Below are positions 40,386 through 49,669 of a stretch of DNA of 64,000 nucleotides, one piece after another. Source of the stretch: GCA-2737725 sp033763995 (GTDB lineage Bacteria; Pseudomonadota; Alphaproteobacteria; Rhodospirillales; Rhodospirillaceae); contig JANRJL010000008.1 of NCBI GenBank assembly GCA_033763995.1, positions 62,001-126,000 on the forward strand, given 5' to 3'. The notes beneath the pieces are model-generated. The model did not search any database and was not told where the DNA came from. It was given only the letters and a program-made list of their open reading frames with translations. Made by a program: the position numbers and the translations under genes. Positions within the stretch are counted from its first letter, which is position 1. Each line of letters starts with the position of its first letter.

Positions 40386-41726
40386 ATGCGATTGTCATTC
40401 TTTGCCCGCTTGATGCTTCCCGCGACCCTCCTGGTCGCCGGCCCCGCCGCGGCGGAACTCTATGGTGCCAAGGGTTTCACCCTCGCCAACGGCATGGAGG
40501 TGGTGGTGATCCCCAATCACCGCGCGCCGGTGGTGTCGCACATGGTGTGGTATCGCGCCGGGGCCGCCGAGGAACCGCCCGGCAAATCGGGCATCGCGCA
40601 TTTTCTGGAACACCTGATGTTCAAGGGCACGCCCAAGTATCCCGGCGGCATCATGGACGAGGTGGTGGCGCGCAACGGCGGCGATCAGAACGCCTTCACG
40701 TCTTACGATTTCACCGGCTACTACCAGAACATCGCGGTCGATCGTCTGCCGCTGGTGATGGAGATCGAGGCCGACCGCATGCGCAATCTGGTGCTCGACG
40801 TGAAGGACGTGGACACCGAGCGCGAGGTCATCATCGAGGAGCGGCGCATGCGGGTCGACAACCAGCCCGCTTCCATTCTCGACGAGCGCCTGGACGCGGC
40901 CCTGTGGCTGACCAATCGCTACGCCATCCCCATCATCGGCTGGGAACACGAAATGCGCGGGCTGACGCGCGAGGATGCCTTTGCGTTCTATCATCGCTTT
41001 TATGCCCCGGAAAACGCGATCCTGGTGGTCTCGGGCGACATCACGACGGAGCAACTCAAGCCCCTGGCCGAGAAGTATTACGGCGCCATTCCGCGCGGCG
41101 GCGAGGCGGCGCGCCCCGAACGCCTGAACGTCATGCCGCCCCCGGCCGATGTGCGCGTCGAGTACCGCGACGCGCGCGTCCGCCAACCGCGCTGGTGGCG
41201 CCGCTGGGTCGCGCCCAGTTTCAATGTCGGCGACAAGGCCGATATTTTCGCGATCGATGTCTTCGCCGAGATCGCCGGCGGCGGTAGCACCTCGAAGCTC
41301 TATCGCACGCTGGTGGTGGATCAAAAGGTCGTGGCAAGCGTCAACGCGTCTTATGACGCGGGTGCGATCAGCTACGGCTCCTTCACGATCAGCCTCAGTC
41401 CCAGTCCCGGCGTGACGCCGGACCAGGCGGAAGCGGCGTTGGAGGGTGCGCTGGAGAAGCTGCTGCGGGACGGCATTTCCGACGACGACGTGACGCGGGC
41501 CAAGGATCGCATGCTGGCCAAGCTGGTCTTCGCCAAGGACGCGCCGCTCAGCGCCGGGCAAGCCGTCGGCGGCATGATGGTCATCGGCATTCCGCTCGCC
41601 GAGATCGAAACCATGCCCGAGCGCATCAAGGCCGTGACGCCCGATCAGGTGCGCGCGGCCGCGCGCAAGTTGATCTCAACCTCGGCGTCGGGCACGGCCG
41701 TGCTCTTGCCCAAGGCGGAGGGCTAG
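40386..41726 (+). CDS. M16-family zinc metallopeptidase (active subunit)
   Basis: A 446-residue exported pitrilysin-type peptidase. A signal peptide (FFARLMLPATLLVAGPAAAE) is followed by the inverted zinc motif HFLEH (H72, E75, H76) in GIAHFLEHLMFKGTPKY and the downstream Glu ligand in EREVIIEERRMR. It forms a pair with the next gene, and in such pairs this subunit carries the zinc and the other closes the chamber. It probably degrades periplasmic peptides. The ATG at 40386 gives the signal peptide directly. Confidence 0.92.
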   Translation: MRLSFFARLMLPATLLVAGPAAAELYGAKGFTLANGMEVVVIPNHRAPVVSHMVWYRAGAAEEPPGKSGIAHFLEHLMFKGTPKYPGGIMDEVVARNGGDQNAFTSYDFTGYYQNIAVDRLPLVMEIEADRMRNLVLDVKDVDTEREVIIEERRMRVDNQPASILDERLDAALWLTNRYAIPIIGWEHEMRGLTREDAFAFYHRFYAPENAILVVSGDITTEQLKPLAEKYYGAIPRGGEAARPERLNVMPPPADVRVEYRDARVRQPRWWRRWVAPSFNVGDKADIFAIDVFAEIAGGGSTSKLYRTLVVDQKVVASVNASYDAGAISYGSFTISLSPSPGVTPDQAEAALEGALEKLLRDGISDDDVTRAKDRMLAKLVFAKDAPLSAGQAVGGMMVIGIPLAEIETMPERIKAVTPDQVRAAARKLISTSASGTAVLLPKAEG

Positions 41727-41730
41727 GATC

Positions 41731-43092
41731 ATGACCATGTTCATGCGCTCTGCGCCCATCGCCCTGATCGCCGGCCTTCTCGCGTTTCCCGCCGCGGCGG
41801 TGACGGTCGAGCAGGTCCAAAGCCCCGGCGGCATCACCGCGTATCTGGCCCAAGACCGCACCAATCCGATCATCGCGATGTCCTTCCGGTTCGAAGGCGG
41901 CACCGCGCTCGATAGCGATGCGCAGCTTGGGCTTTCCAGCATGGCGACGGCCTTGCTGGACGAGGGGGCCGGCGATCTCGACAGCTTCGCCTTTCAAAGC
42001 GCGTTGGAAGACCGCGCCATTTCCTTGCGCTTCGACGCCGATCGCGACAGCGTGCGGGGTTCCCTGTCGACCACCACCCAGGCCTCGGCGGACGCATTCC
42101 ATTATCTCAAGCTGGCGCTGACCCAGCAGCGCTTCGACGCCGAACCCATCGAGCGTATCCGCCGCCAAATCCTGGTGAAGATCAAAGCCGATTCCGAAAA
42201 CCCCAACCGTATCGCCAGCCGCGCCCTCTCGGCGGCGCTATTCGCGAATCATCCTTATGGCCGCGTCGACGACGGCACGGCGGAAACGGTGGCCGGTCTC
42301 AAGGCCGAAGACTTCAAGGCCTGGGCGGCCGGCCGTTTCGCCAAGGATCGTCTTTTGGTGGCGGCGGCGGGCGATATCACGCCGCAGCAATTGGGCGCGG
42401 CGCTGGACCAGATTTTCGGTGCCTTGCCCGCCGGCACCGGCCTCAAGGTGAACGTCGCCGAGGCCGCGCCGCCGACCAAGGCCCAGGACATCGCCATCGC
42501 GCGCGATCTGCCTCAAAGCGTCATCAGCATCGGCCAGCGCGGCATCAAGCGCACCGACCCCGATTGGTACGCGGCCCAAGTGGTCGACTACATCTTCGGC
42601 TCGGGCTCGTTCGCCTCGCGTTTGATGGACGAGGTGCGCGAAAAACGCGGGCTGGCTTACAGCGTGGGCTCGTCGCTGCAGCCTTTCGATTTCGGCGCGG
42701 TCATGGTGGTGGGGGCCGGCACGCGCGGCGATCAGGCCGATCAAAGTTTGTCCGTCATCCGCGACGAGTTCCGCAAGATGAAGGAGACCGGCCCGACCGA
42801 GGAGGAAGTGAAGGACGCCAAGCTCTACCTCACGGGCGCCTGGCCGCTGCGGTTCACCTCGACGCCGCGCATCGCCGAGTTGCTGCTGGCCGTGCAGAAG
42901 GACAACTTGGGCCTCGATTACCTCGACAAGCGCAACTCCTATATCGAGGCCATGACCCTGGCCGATGCCAAGCGGGTGGCGGCCAAGCTTTACGCGCCCG
43001 ACGAACTGACCGTGGTCGTGGTGGGTCCGCCCAAGCCCAAGGCCGTGCCGAACAAACCCGAACGCGAGCGCAAATCCACAGGCGCGCGATAG
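41731..43092 (+). CDS. M16-family peptidase-like protein (zinc site absent)
   Basis: A 453-residue exported M16 homologue with a signal peptide (IALIAGLLAFPAAAV). The place of HxxEH reads LSSMATALLDEGAGD, so zinc binding is lost, as in the non-catalytic partner of M16 heterodimers. The C-terminal substrate-binding R/Y region is retained (DEVREKRGLAYSVGSS). It starts four bases after the active subunit's stop, so the two are co-translated. The 3' end is followed directly by the composite repeat at 43105. Confidence 0.9.
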   Translation: MTMFMRSAPIALIAGLLAFPAAAVTVEQVQSPGGITAYLAQDRTNPIIAMSFRFEGGTALDSDAQLGLSSMATALLDEGAGDLDSFAFQSALEDRAISLRFDADRDSVRGSLSTTTQASADAFHYLKLALTQQRFDAEPIERIRRQILVKIKADSENPNRIASRALSAALFANHPYGRVDDGTAETVAGLKAEDFKAWAAGRFAKDRLLVAAAGDITPQQLGAALDQIFGALPAGTGLKVNVAEAAPPTKAQDIAIARDLPQSVISIGQRGIKRTDPDWYAAQVVDYIFGSGSFASRLMDEVREKRGLAYSVGSSLQPFDFGAVMVVGAGTRGDQADQSLSVIRDEFRKMKETGPTEEEVKDAKLYLTGAWPLRFTSTPRIAELLLAVQKDNLGLDYLDKRNSYIEAMTLADAKRVAAKLYAPDELTVVVVGPPKPKAVPNKPERERKSTGAR

Positions 43093-43104
43093 CCGTCAGA
43101 TGGG

Positions 43105-43269
43105 CTAGTGTCGCGATTCCGAAGTTCGTTCGATCTCCCGGCCAGCACTTTAACGAACTTCGGAATCAAAGCGACACTCGAACACTATGAATCTAGTGTG
43201 GTTTTTGGATTTGAAGTTCCTCAAAGTGCGCGCGGCATAGTCCTAGGAACTTCAAATCCACCACACTAG
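43105..43269. repeat. Composite double-hairpin repeat, copy 1 (facing hairpins A and B)
   Basis: Hairpin A: CTAGTGTCGC (43105-43114) then GATTCCGAAGTTCGTT (43115-43130), a 21-base loop, AACGAACTTCGGAATC (43152-43167), bulge AAA, and GCGACACT (43171-43178). Hairpin B: CTAGTGTGGT (43193-43202), bulge TTTT, GGATTTGAAGTTCCT (43207-43221), a 23-base loop, AGGAACTTCAAATCC (43245-43259), ACCACACTAG (43260-43269). A and B have their bulges on opposite arms, so they face each other across a 12-base spacer. The second copy is at 59089-59256, inverted. The element occupies almost the whole 214-base gap and no gene is seen in it. Confidence 0.9.
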
Positions 43270-43306
43270 GATCATCCGCGCATCGCGCCATTGAGGGGGT
43301 TCTCCC

Positions 43307-44389
43307 ATGCCCATGGAGATCGGAATTTTCCTGCCCATCGCCAAGGGCGGGTTCATCATGTCGCGCAACGTGCCGCCGACGTGGCCGACCTGGGCACTCA
43401 ACCGCGACGTGACGCTGAAGTGCGAGGCCCTGGGCTTCGACTTCGCGCTCTCCATGGTCAAGTTTCGCGGCTTCGGCGGCGAGATCGAATATTGGGATTA
43501 CGCGCTCGATTCCTTCACGCTCACCGCGGCACTGGCGCCCATCACCAAGACCATCAAGCTGTTCCCCTCGGTGACGAACTTGTCGCTGCATCCGGCCGTG
43601 GCAGCGCGCATGGCCGCCACCATCGAAGCCGTGTGCCCGGGCCGCTTCGGGCTCAACATCGTCTCGGGCTGGTACAAGGACGAATTCCTGCAAATGGGCC
43701 TGTGGCCCGGCGATGTGCACTATGAGTCGCGCTACGATTATGCCGACGAGTACGTGACGATCCTGCGCGATCTGTGGTCGACCGGAAAATCGAACCACAA
43801 GGGCAAGTACTTCACGATGAACGACGCCGAGATCAAACCGGTGCCCAGCACGTTCATTCCGCTGGTGTGCGCCGGGCAATCGGGGCGCGGCGTCAAATTC
43901 ACCGCCGAGAAGGGCGAGCGCAACTTCATCATCGCCGGGGGCAACATCGGCGACATCGAGGCCGACATCAAAAAAATCCGCGAGATCACCTCGAACCTGC
44001 AGGCCACCGCCAAGCCCTTGGGCCGCAACGTCGGCACCATCGGCCTGTTCAACATCATCGCCGCCGACACCGACGCCGAGGCGGGCAAGCGCTTCGATCA
44101 CATCGTCGCCGGCGCCGACGAAAAGGCCATCGCGCGCCTGGTGGGCCAAGCCGAACTCGACAAATCCGAGGGCATGTCGGCGAGCCTGAAGAAGAAATCC
44201 ATGTTCATGGGCCTGCCGACGCTGGTGGGCGCGCACGCCACGGTGGCCAGGTATCTCGACCGCATTTACGCCGAGGCCCAGGTCGACGCTTGCATGTTCG
44301 CCTTCCCGGATTTTGTCGGCGATCTCGACAGTTTCGGCGTGAACATCCTGCCCAAGCTCGAATCGCGCCGCGCCAAGCCCAAGCATTGA
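43307..44389 (+). CDS. RutA-like flavin-dependent monooxygenase (LLM class)
   Basis: A 360-residue luciferase-like protein closely resembling RutA pyrimidine monooxygenase: EIGIFLPIAKGGFIMSRNVP, GFDFALSMVKFRGFGG, RMAATIEAVCPGRFGLNIVSGW, WPGD..YESRYDYADEYV and VCAGQSGRG. RutA opens the uracil ring with FMN and oxygen. No other rut gene is adjacent, so either it draws on a distant pathway or it acts on another cyclic amide. It follows the composite repeat by 37 bases and is followed by pgi after 13 bases. Confidence 0.85.
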   Translation: MPMEIGIFLPIAKGGFIMSRNVPPTWPTWALNRDVTLKCEALGFDFALSMVKFRGFGGEIEYWDYALDSFTLTAALAPITKTIKLFPSVTNLSLHPAVAARMAATIEAVCPGRFGLNIVSGWYKDEFLQMGLWPGDVHYESRYDYADEYVTILRDLWSTGKSNHKGKYFTMNDAEIKPVPSTFIPLVCAGQSGRGVKFTAEKGERNFIIAGGNIGDIEADIKKIREITSNLQATAKPLGRNVGTIGLFNIIAADTDAEAGKRFDHIVAGADEKAIARLVGQAELDKSEGMSASLKKKSMFMGLPTLVGAHATVARYLDRIYAEAQVDACMFAFPDFVGDLDSFGVNILPKLESRRAKPKH

Positions 44390-44402
44390 TAATGCCGCCG
44401 CG

Positions 44403-46058
44403 ATGACCGTCCCGCCCACCATTGTTCCGCCGCTGACCAAGACGCCCGAGTGGCGCGCGTTGCAGGCGCACGCCCAAGCCATGGCTGGCACGCACATGCG
44501 CGATCTGTTCGCCCGCGACGCCCAGCGCTTCGCGGCGTTTTCCTTGCGTGAGGGCGCGCTGCTGCTGGACTATTCCAAGAACCGCATCACGGCCGAGACA
44601 CTGGCGCTGTTGACCGCGCTGGCGCGCGCGCGCGGCCTGGAGCAGCGGCGCGACGCCATGTTCGCGGGCGCCAAAATCAACGCCACCGAAGGCCGCGCGG
44701 CGCTGCACGTCGCCTTGCGCAACCGCGCCGAGGGCCGGGGCTTGGTGCGGCCCATCATCGTCGACGGTGTGGACGTCATGGGCGACGTCCTGCATGCGTT
44801 GATTTGCATGCGCGAGTTCTCCGAGCGGGTCCGCGACGGATCGTGGACCGGCTCCACCGGCAAGCCCATACGCCACGTCGTCAACATCGGCATCGGCGGC
44901 TCGCACCTGGGTCCGATGTTCGTGGCCGACGCGCTCAAGGATCACCAGAGCCCGAATATCTCCGTGGCCTTCGTGTCCAACCCCGACCGCGCGCAGATCG
45001 AGGATGTGCTGCGCACCTGCGATCCGGCGGCGACGCTGTTCACGATTTCCTCCAAGACCTTCACCACCGCCGAGACCATGTCCAACGCGGCCATCGCGCG
45101 CGAGTGGCTGGCCTCGGCCTTGGGCGAGCAGGCTATCGCCCGTCACTTCGCCGCCGTGTCGACCAATCACCACGGCACCACCGAGTTCGGCATTCCCGCC
45201 GACAGCGTGTTCTCCATGTGGGACTGGGTCGGCGGGCGCTATTCGGTGTGGTCGGCGATCGGCCTGCCCATCGCCATCGCCTGCGGCTTCGAGGTCTTCG
45301 ACAGATTGCTCGCGGGCGCCCACGCCATGGACCGGCATTTCGAGACGGCGCCGCCGGAGCGCAACATGCCGGTGATCCTGGCGCTCTTGGGCTTGTGGTA
45401 TTCCGATTTCTTCGATGCCGCCGCCATGTGCGTGCTGCCCTACGATCATCGCCTGAAGCTGCTGCCGTTTCACCTGCAGCAGCTCGACATGGAAAGCAAC
45501 GGCAAGGGTGTCACGCTCTCGGGCGCGCCCGTGGAAACCAAAGCCGGGCCCATCGTCTTCGGCGGCGGCGGGTCCGACAGCCAGCATTCGTTCTTCCAAC
45601 TGCTGCATCAAAGCCCGCGCCTGATCCCCTGCGACTTCATCGCCGCGCTCAAGCCGCACACCGGGTTCGACGCCAGCCGCGATCTGCTGCTGTCCAACTG
45701 CTTCGCGCAGTCGGAAGCCCTCATGATGGGGCGCACGGCCGACTCGCTCAGCGCAACGCCCGAAGCCTTGAAGCCGCACCGCAGCTTCACCGGCAACCGG
45801 CCGAGCAACACCATTCTGCTGGATGCCCTCACGCCCTTTGCGCTCGGCCAACTCATTGCCCTGTACGAGCACAAGGTTTTCGTTCAAGGCGTGCTGTGGG
45901 GCGTCAATTCCTTCGACCAGTGGGGCGTGGAATTGGGCAAGGAACTGGCCAAGACCCTGGAACCCGCCCTGAGCGGCGAGGCGGCCCTGCGGGCGCGCGA
46001 TTCATCCACCGCCGGTCTGGTCGCGGCCTACCTTGAGGCCAAGCGGCGGAGCGTGTAG
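44403..46058 (+). CDS. pgi: Glucose-6-phosphate isomerase
   Basis: A 551-residue phosphoglucose isomerase: GARAALHVALR region (shown here as GRAALHVALRNRA), NIGIGGSHLGP, ISSKTFTTAETMSN, FSMWDWVGGRYSVWSAIGL (family signature) and NSFDQWGVELGKELAKTL near the C-terminus. It interconverts glucose-6-phosphate and fructose-6-phosphate. The start ATG is at 44403, 13 bases after the RutA-like gene. All catalytic regions are complete. Confidence 0.96.
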   Translation: MTVPPTIVPPLTKTPEWRALQAHAQAMAGTHMRDLFARDAQRFAAFSLREGALLLDYSKNRITAETLALLTALARARGLEQRRDAMFAGAKINATEGRAALHVALRNRAEGRGLVRPIIVDGVDVMGDVLHALICMREFSERVRDGSWTGSTGKPIRHVVNIGIGGSHLGPMFVADALKDHQSPNISVAFVSNPDRAQIEDVLRTCDPAATLFTISSKTFTTAETMSNAAIAREWLASALGEQAIARHFAAVSTNHHGTTEFGIPADSVFSMWDWVGGRYSVWSAIGLPIAIACGFEVFDRLLAGAHAMDRHFETAPPERNMPVILALLGLWYSDFFDAAAMCVLPYDHRLKLLPFHLQQLDMESNGKGVTLSGAPVETKAGPIVFGGGGSDSQHSFFQLLHQSPRLIPCDFIAALKPHTGFDASRDLLLSNCFAQSEALMMGRTADSLSATPEALKPHRSFTGNRPSNTILLDALTPFALGQLIALYEHKVFVQGVLWGVNSFDQWGVELGKELAKTLEPALSGEAALRARDSSTAGLVAAYLEAKRRSV

Positions 46059-46070
46059 ACCACGCTCATA

Positions 46071-47888
46071 ATGCCTATTCGCCTTCTGCCGCCCAACCTG
46101 GTCAACCAAATCGCCGCCGGCGAAGTGGTGGAGCGGCCCGCGTCTGCCGTGAAGGAATTGGTGGAAAACGCCGTCGACGCCGGGGCGACGCGCATCGACG
46201 TGACGCTCAACGACGGCGGCAAATCGCTCATCGTCGTGGTCGACAACGGCGGCGGCATGAACGCGCGCGATCTCGAGGTCGCGGTGGAACGCCACGCCAC
46301 CTCGAAGCTGCCCTCGGACGATCTGTTGGATATCGGCTTTCTCGGTTTTCGCGGCGAGGCCTTGCCGGCGATCGGCTCGGTCTCGCGGCTGACCATCACC
46401 AGCCGCACCGCCGAAGCCGAATCGGCCTGGTACATGATGGTCGCGGCCGGCCAGAAACAGGGCCCGGTGCCCACGCCCCACCCGCGCGGCACCCGCGTCG
46501 AGGTGCGCGACTTGTTCTATGCAACGCCGGCGCGGCTCAAGTTCATGAAGGCCGCCGCCACGGAGCTGTCGTACACCATCGACGTGGTCGAGCGCTTGGC
46601 CATGGCTCACCCGCAGATCGCCTTCACGCTCACGGCCGACGGCAAGTCGCGGCTCAATCTTCCCGCCGGGCAGGGCCTGGGCGATATGTTCGACACGCAT
46701 TTGGAACGCCTCACGGCGATCTTGGGCAAGGAGTTCGGCGCCAACGCCGTGCCGGTGGCGGCCGAGCGCGAGCACGCCAAGCTCTACGGCTACATCGGCT
46801 TGCCCACGCTCAACCGCGGCAACGCGCTGGCGCAGTATCTGTTCGTCAACGGCCGGCCCGTGAAGGACCGCGCGCTGCAGGGCGCGGTGCGCGCCGCCTA
46901 TCAAGACGTGCTGGCCTCCAACCGGCATCCCTACGTGGCGTTGTTCCTCGAGGTGCCGCGCACGGAAGTGGACGTGAACGTTCACCCCGCAAAAGCAGAA
47001 GTGCGTTTCCGCGACGCGGGCCTGGTGCGCGGCCTGATGATCGGCGCGATCCGTCACGCCTTGGCCGAGGCCGGGCACCGTGCCTCAACCAGTGTCGCGA
47101 GCGCGACGCTGGCGGCCTTCCGGCCCGGCGGCGGCGGCTTCGCGCGGCCCTTCGCCACGCGCCAGGCCCAGGCCTATGGCGCGGCCCTGGCCATGCAGTC
47201 CGCGCCGGCCGATGCACACCCCGCGTCGGGCCTCGCCGAGGCGCCGGAGCTGTTCACGCCCGCGCCCTCGGCGCGCAGCGATGACGGAACGGCCGGGATC
47301 ACCGACGAGTATCCTTTGGGTGTGGCGCGCGCCCAGGTGCACGAGACCTACATCGTCGCGCAAACCGGCGACGGCATCGTCATCGTCGATCAGCACGCGG
47401 CCCATGAACGCCTGCTCTACGAGCGCATGAAAGAGGCTTTGGCCGGCACCGGAGTCGCGCGCCAGATCCTGCTGATCCCCGAGATCGTGGAACTGGACGA
47501 GGTCCGCGCCGGGCGCGTGCTGACGCGCGCGGCCGAGCTGGCTGAATTGGGTCTTGTCGTCGAAGCCTTCGGCGCGGGCGCGCTGGCGGTGCGCGAGGTT
47601 CCGGCCTTGCTGGGTGACGGCAATATTGCGGGCATCGTGCGCGACTTGGCCGACGATCTCGCGCAGTGGGACGAAACCATGAGCCTCGCCGACCGCCTGG
47701 CCGATGTGTGCGGCACGTTGGCGTGTCATTCGGCGGTGCGCGCCGGGCGGCGGCTGAATCCCTCCGAGATGAACGCGCTGCTGCGCCAGATGGAAGGCAC
47801 GCCCAACGCCGGGCAGTGCAATCACGGGCGGCCGACTTACGTGGAACTCAAACTCGCCGACATCGAGCGCCTCTTCGGCCGGCGCTGA
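46071..47888 (+). CDS. mutL: DNA mismatch repair protein MutL (endonuclease type)
   Basis: A 605-residue MutL with an N-terminal GHKL ATPase domain (IAAGEVVERPASAVKELVENAVDAG, DNGGGM, GFRGEAL) and a C-terminal dimerisation/endonuclease domain from about 415. DQHAAHERLLYE fits the metal-binding motif DQHAxxExxxxE, and CNHGRPT the CxHGRP motif, so this MutL should nick DNA itself, as expected where MutH is absent. It lies 12 bases after pgi. Confidence 0.96.
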   Translation: MPIRLLPPNLVNQIAAGEVVERPASAVKELVENAVDAGATRIDVTLNDGGKSLIVVVDNGGGMNARDLEVAVERHATSKLPSDDLLDIGFLGFRGEALPAIGSVSRLTITSRTAEAESAWYMMVAAGQKQGPVPTPHPRGTRVEVRDLFYATPARLKFMKAAATELSYTIDVVERLAMAHPQIAFTLTADGKSRLNLPAGQGLGDMFDTHLERLTAILGKEFGANAVPVAAEREHAKLYGYIGLPTLNRGNALAQYLFVNGRPVKDRALQGAVRAAYQDVLASNRHPYVALFLEVPRTEVDVNVHPAKAEVRFRDAGLVRGLMIGAIRHALAEAGHRASTSVASATLAAFRPGGGGFARPFATRQAQAYGAALAMQSAPADAHPASGLAEAPELFTPAPSARSDDGTAGITDEYPLGVARAQVHETYIVAQTGDGIVIVDQHAAHERLLYERMKEALAGTGVARQILLIPEIVELDEVRAGRVLTRAAELAELGLVVEAFGAGALAVREVPALLGDGNIAGIVRDLADDLAQWDETMSLADRLADVCGTLACHSAVRAGRRLNPSEMNALLRQMEGTPNAGQCNHGRPTYVELKLADIERLFGRR

Positions 47889-48026
47889 TTTGTCTCCGCC
47901 GACTCTTGTCGTTATCGCCGCACATTTATCGCGCGGCAATGCAACGGTTACGGGCAACCGCGGCGGCTTTTGTATTGCGAGCCAAGGGCTGATGGGCTTT
48001 GATTCCGCCGGCATTTTTCCGAGGAC

Positions 48027-48953
48027 ATGGACGCCGCGATGCTGGGCGAGATGTGGCGATACTGGACGACCTTCGCGCCGGAACGGGTGCGCAAGTTCGG
48101 CTATCTCAAGCGCCTGATCGCGCTGGAGTTCCGCGCCAAGCGTTGCGCCGTGGCGTGGGAGCCGCACATCCGCGCTTGCCGCCAGGTCATCGTCAAGGCC
48201 GCCGACCTGTGCGAGCGGCAAAAAAGCTGCGTCGTGCTGGGCTCCGGGCTGTTGCTGGAGGTGCCGCTGGGTGCGCTCGCCTCGCGCTTCGACATCGTCT
48301 ATCTGGTCGACATGTTTCACATGCCCCAGGTGCAGGCCGAGGCGAAGAAACACTTCAACGTGAAGCTGCTCACCGGCGACATCACCGGGGTCTTTCAGGC
48401 GATGAAGGAGCGCAAGGCCCCCGGGCCCAGCGTGCCCGCCCCGCCGCCGCGCATTCCGCACTTGAAAGACGCCGATTTCATCGTCTCGTGCAATTGCCTG
48501 ACGCAACTGGCCGGGCCCTTCGTGGAGTTTTTCGAGCAGACGCGCGGGTTTTCCGAACTCGATTCCGACAAGCTCGCGTTCCAAATCATGGAGGCCCACG
48601 TCAAGGCTGTCGCCGAGGAGGCCACGGGCCTGGGGCTGATCATCACCGACGTCGAGCGTTACGTCATGGCGGGCGACAAGATCGTCAGCCGCACCGATCT
48701 GCTCAAGGCCTACAAGCTGCCCGACACGCCCAATCATCTGCACAACGAGGAATGGGATTGGTTCATCGCCCCGGCGCCCGAGGAAGATCCCGTGCGCGAC
48801 GTGGAACATGTGGTGGAAGCCAAGGTCTATCAGCGGGGTCTCGAGGACGAAAAGAAAGCCGAGGAGCAACCGGCCGAGGCCGCCGACACCGATGACCGTC
48901 CGCTGCCGCCGGAACTCAACGACGCTTTCGCCGACACGGGGCGGAAAACTTAG
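48027..48953 (+). CDS. Hypothetical protein, possibly an inactive methyltransferase-like fold
   Basis: A 308-residue soluble protein. The middle contains LGSGLLLEVPLGALASRFDIVYLVDMFHMPQVQAEAKKHFNVKLLTGDIT, which has the look of a Rossmann-type SAM-binding core (glycine strand, acidic strand end at VD), followed by DADFIVSCNCLTQLAG. A lysine/glutamate/proline-rich tail (EDEKKAEEQPAEAADTDD) ends it. I do not recognise a named family. It lies between mutL and the RAYT gene. Starts at 48027 and 48039 are both possible. Confidence 0.75.
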   Translation: MDAAMLGEMWRYWTTFAPERVRKFGYLKRLIALEFRAKRCAVAWEPHIRACRQVIVKAADLCERQKSCVVLGSGLLLEVPLGALASRFDIVYLVDMFHMPQVQAEAKKHFNVKLLTGDITGVFQAMKERKAPGPSVPAPPPRIPHLKDADFIVSCNCLTQLAGPFVEFFEQTRGFSELDSDKLAFQIMEAHVKAVAEEATGLGLIITDVERYVMAGDKIVSRTDLLKAYKLPDTPNHLHNEEWDWFIAPAPEEDPVRDVEHVVEAKVYQRGLEDEKKAEEQPAEAADTDDRPLPPELNDAFADTGRKT

Positions 48954-48968
48954 AATTCCGCGTGAAGT

Positions 48969-49613
48969 TTACGCCGCCAGGCGCTTGGGCCGTCCGCGGC
49001 GCGGGGCTTGGACATTCTCGTTGAGCGCCACGCCCCAATCCGTGGCGTCGCGAATGTCGGCGAGAATGTTCGCACCCAGCGGCTCGGCGCAGAGGGCGTG
49101 ATAGGCGGCGGCACGGCTCGCGTCGTCGGGCCCCAGGCTCAGATACACTTCATGGGGCGTGATGAGCGTGTCCTCGCGCCCGAGCGCGTTGCGGCGATAG
49201 CTCGACCAGCGGAAGGCGCCGGGCTCGGCGGCCAGGCCCGCACGCACCGGGTTCAGTTCGATGTAGCGCATGCAGGCCAGCAGGTAAGCCTCGCTGGTGA
49301 TGGGGCTGGAGCGGTAGCGCCCCTCCCAGGGCGTGCCGCTGCGGTTCTGGGTCGTGTTGACGTAACGGCTGTAGCTGGTGCCGACGGATTGCATGGTCTT
49401 GCTCACGGCGCCGGGCTTGAGCGGCGTCATCAGCAGGTGCACGTGGTTGGTCATCAGCACATAGGCATGCACCGCCGCGCCGTAGCGGGCGGCGGCAGTC
49501 TCCAGCCACTCCAAATAGAGCGCGCCGTCGCGGGGGGTGAAAAACACCTGCCCCCGGTTATTGCCCCGCTGGGTGATATGCAGCGGCTGGCCCACTGGCG
49601 CGTACCGGATCAT
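48969..49613 (-). CDS. REP-associated tyrosine transposase (RAYT, Y1 family)
   Basis: A 214-residue Y1/HUH nuclease of the RAYT type: LHITQRGNNRG, the HUH motif HVH (57-59) in YVLMTNHVHLLMTP, a tyrosine segment SYSRYVN near 80-85 that probably supplies the nucleophile, and the WEGRYRSS and YIELNPVRAGL blocks. RAYTs process REP hairpins as single-stranded DNA and are usually domesticated single copies. It is complete. Two direct repeats lie just upstream of its start (49622-49669). It interrupts the interval between the mutL region and rsmD. Confidence 0.9.
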   Translation of the reverse strand: MIRYAPVGQPLHITQRGNNRGQVFFTPRDGALYLEWLETAAARYGAAVHAYVLMTNHVHLLMTPLKPGAVSKTMQSVGTSYSRYVNTTQNRSGTPWEGRYRSSPITSEAYLLACMRYIELNPVRAGLAAEPGAFRWSSYRRNALGREDTLITPHEVYLSLGPDDASRAAAYHALCAEPLGANILADIRDATDWGVALNENVQAPRRGRPKRLAA

Positions 49614-49621
49614 GTCCGCGA

Positions 49622-49669
49622 AAATAAATCAGAGTTACTTTCCGCGCAAGGATAAATAAATCAGAGTTA
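49622..49669. repeat. Direct repeats upstream of the RAYT gene
   Basis: AAATAAATCAGAGTTA occurs at 49622-49637 and 49654-49669, 32 bases apart. The second copy overlaps the rsmD stop and includes a short inverted repeat (AAATAA/TTATTT). AT-rich repeats containing CAGAGT-type cores are commonly seen beside RAYT genes. Confidence 0.8.

Noticed and set aside
48941..48961. Hairpin GCGGAA/TTCCGC after the hypothetical gene at 48027
   Set aside because: Short stem without a T-run; could be chance.
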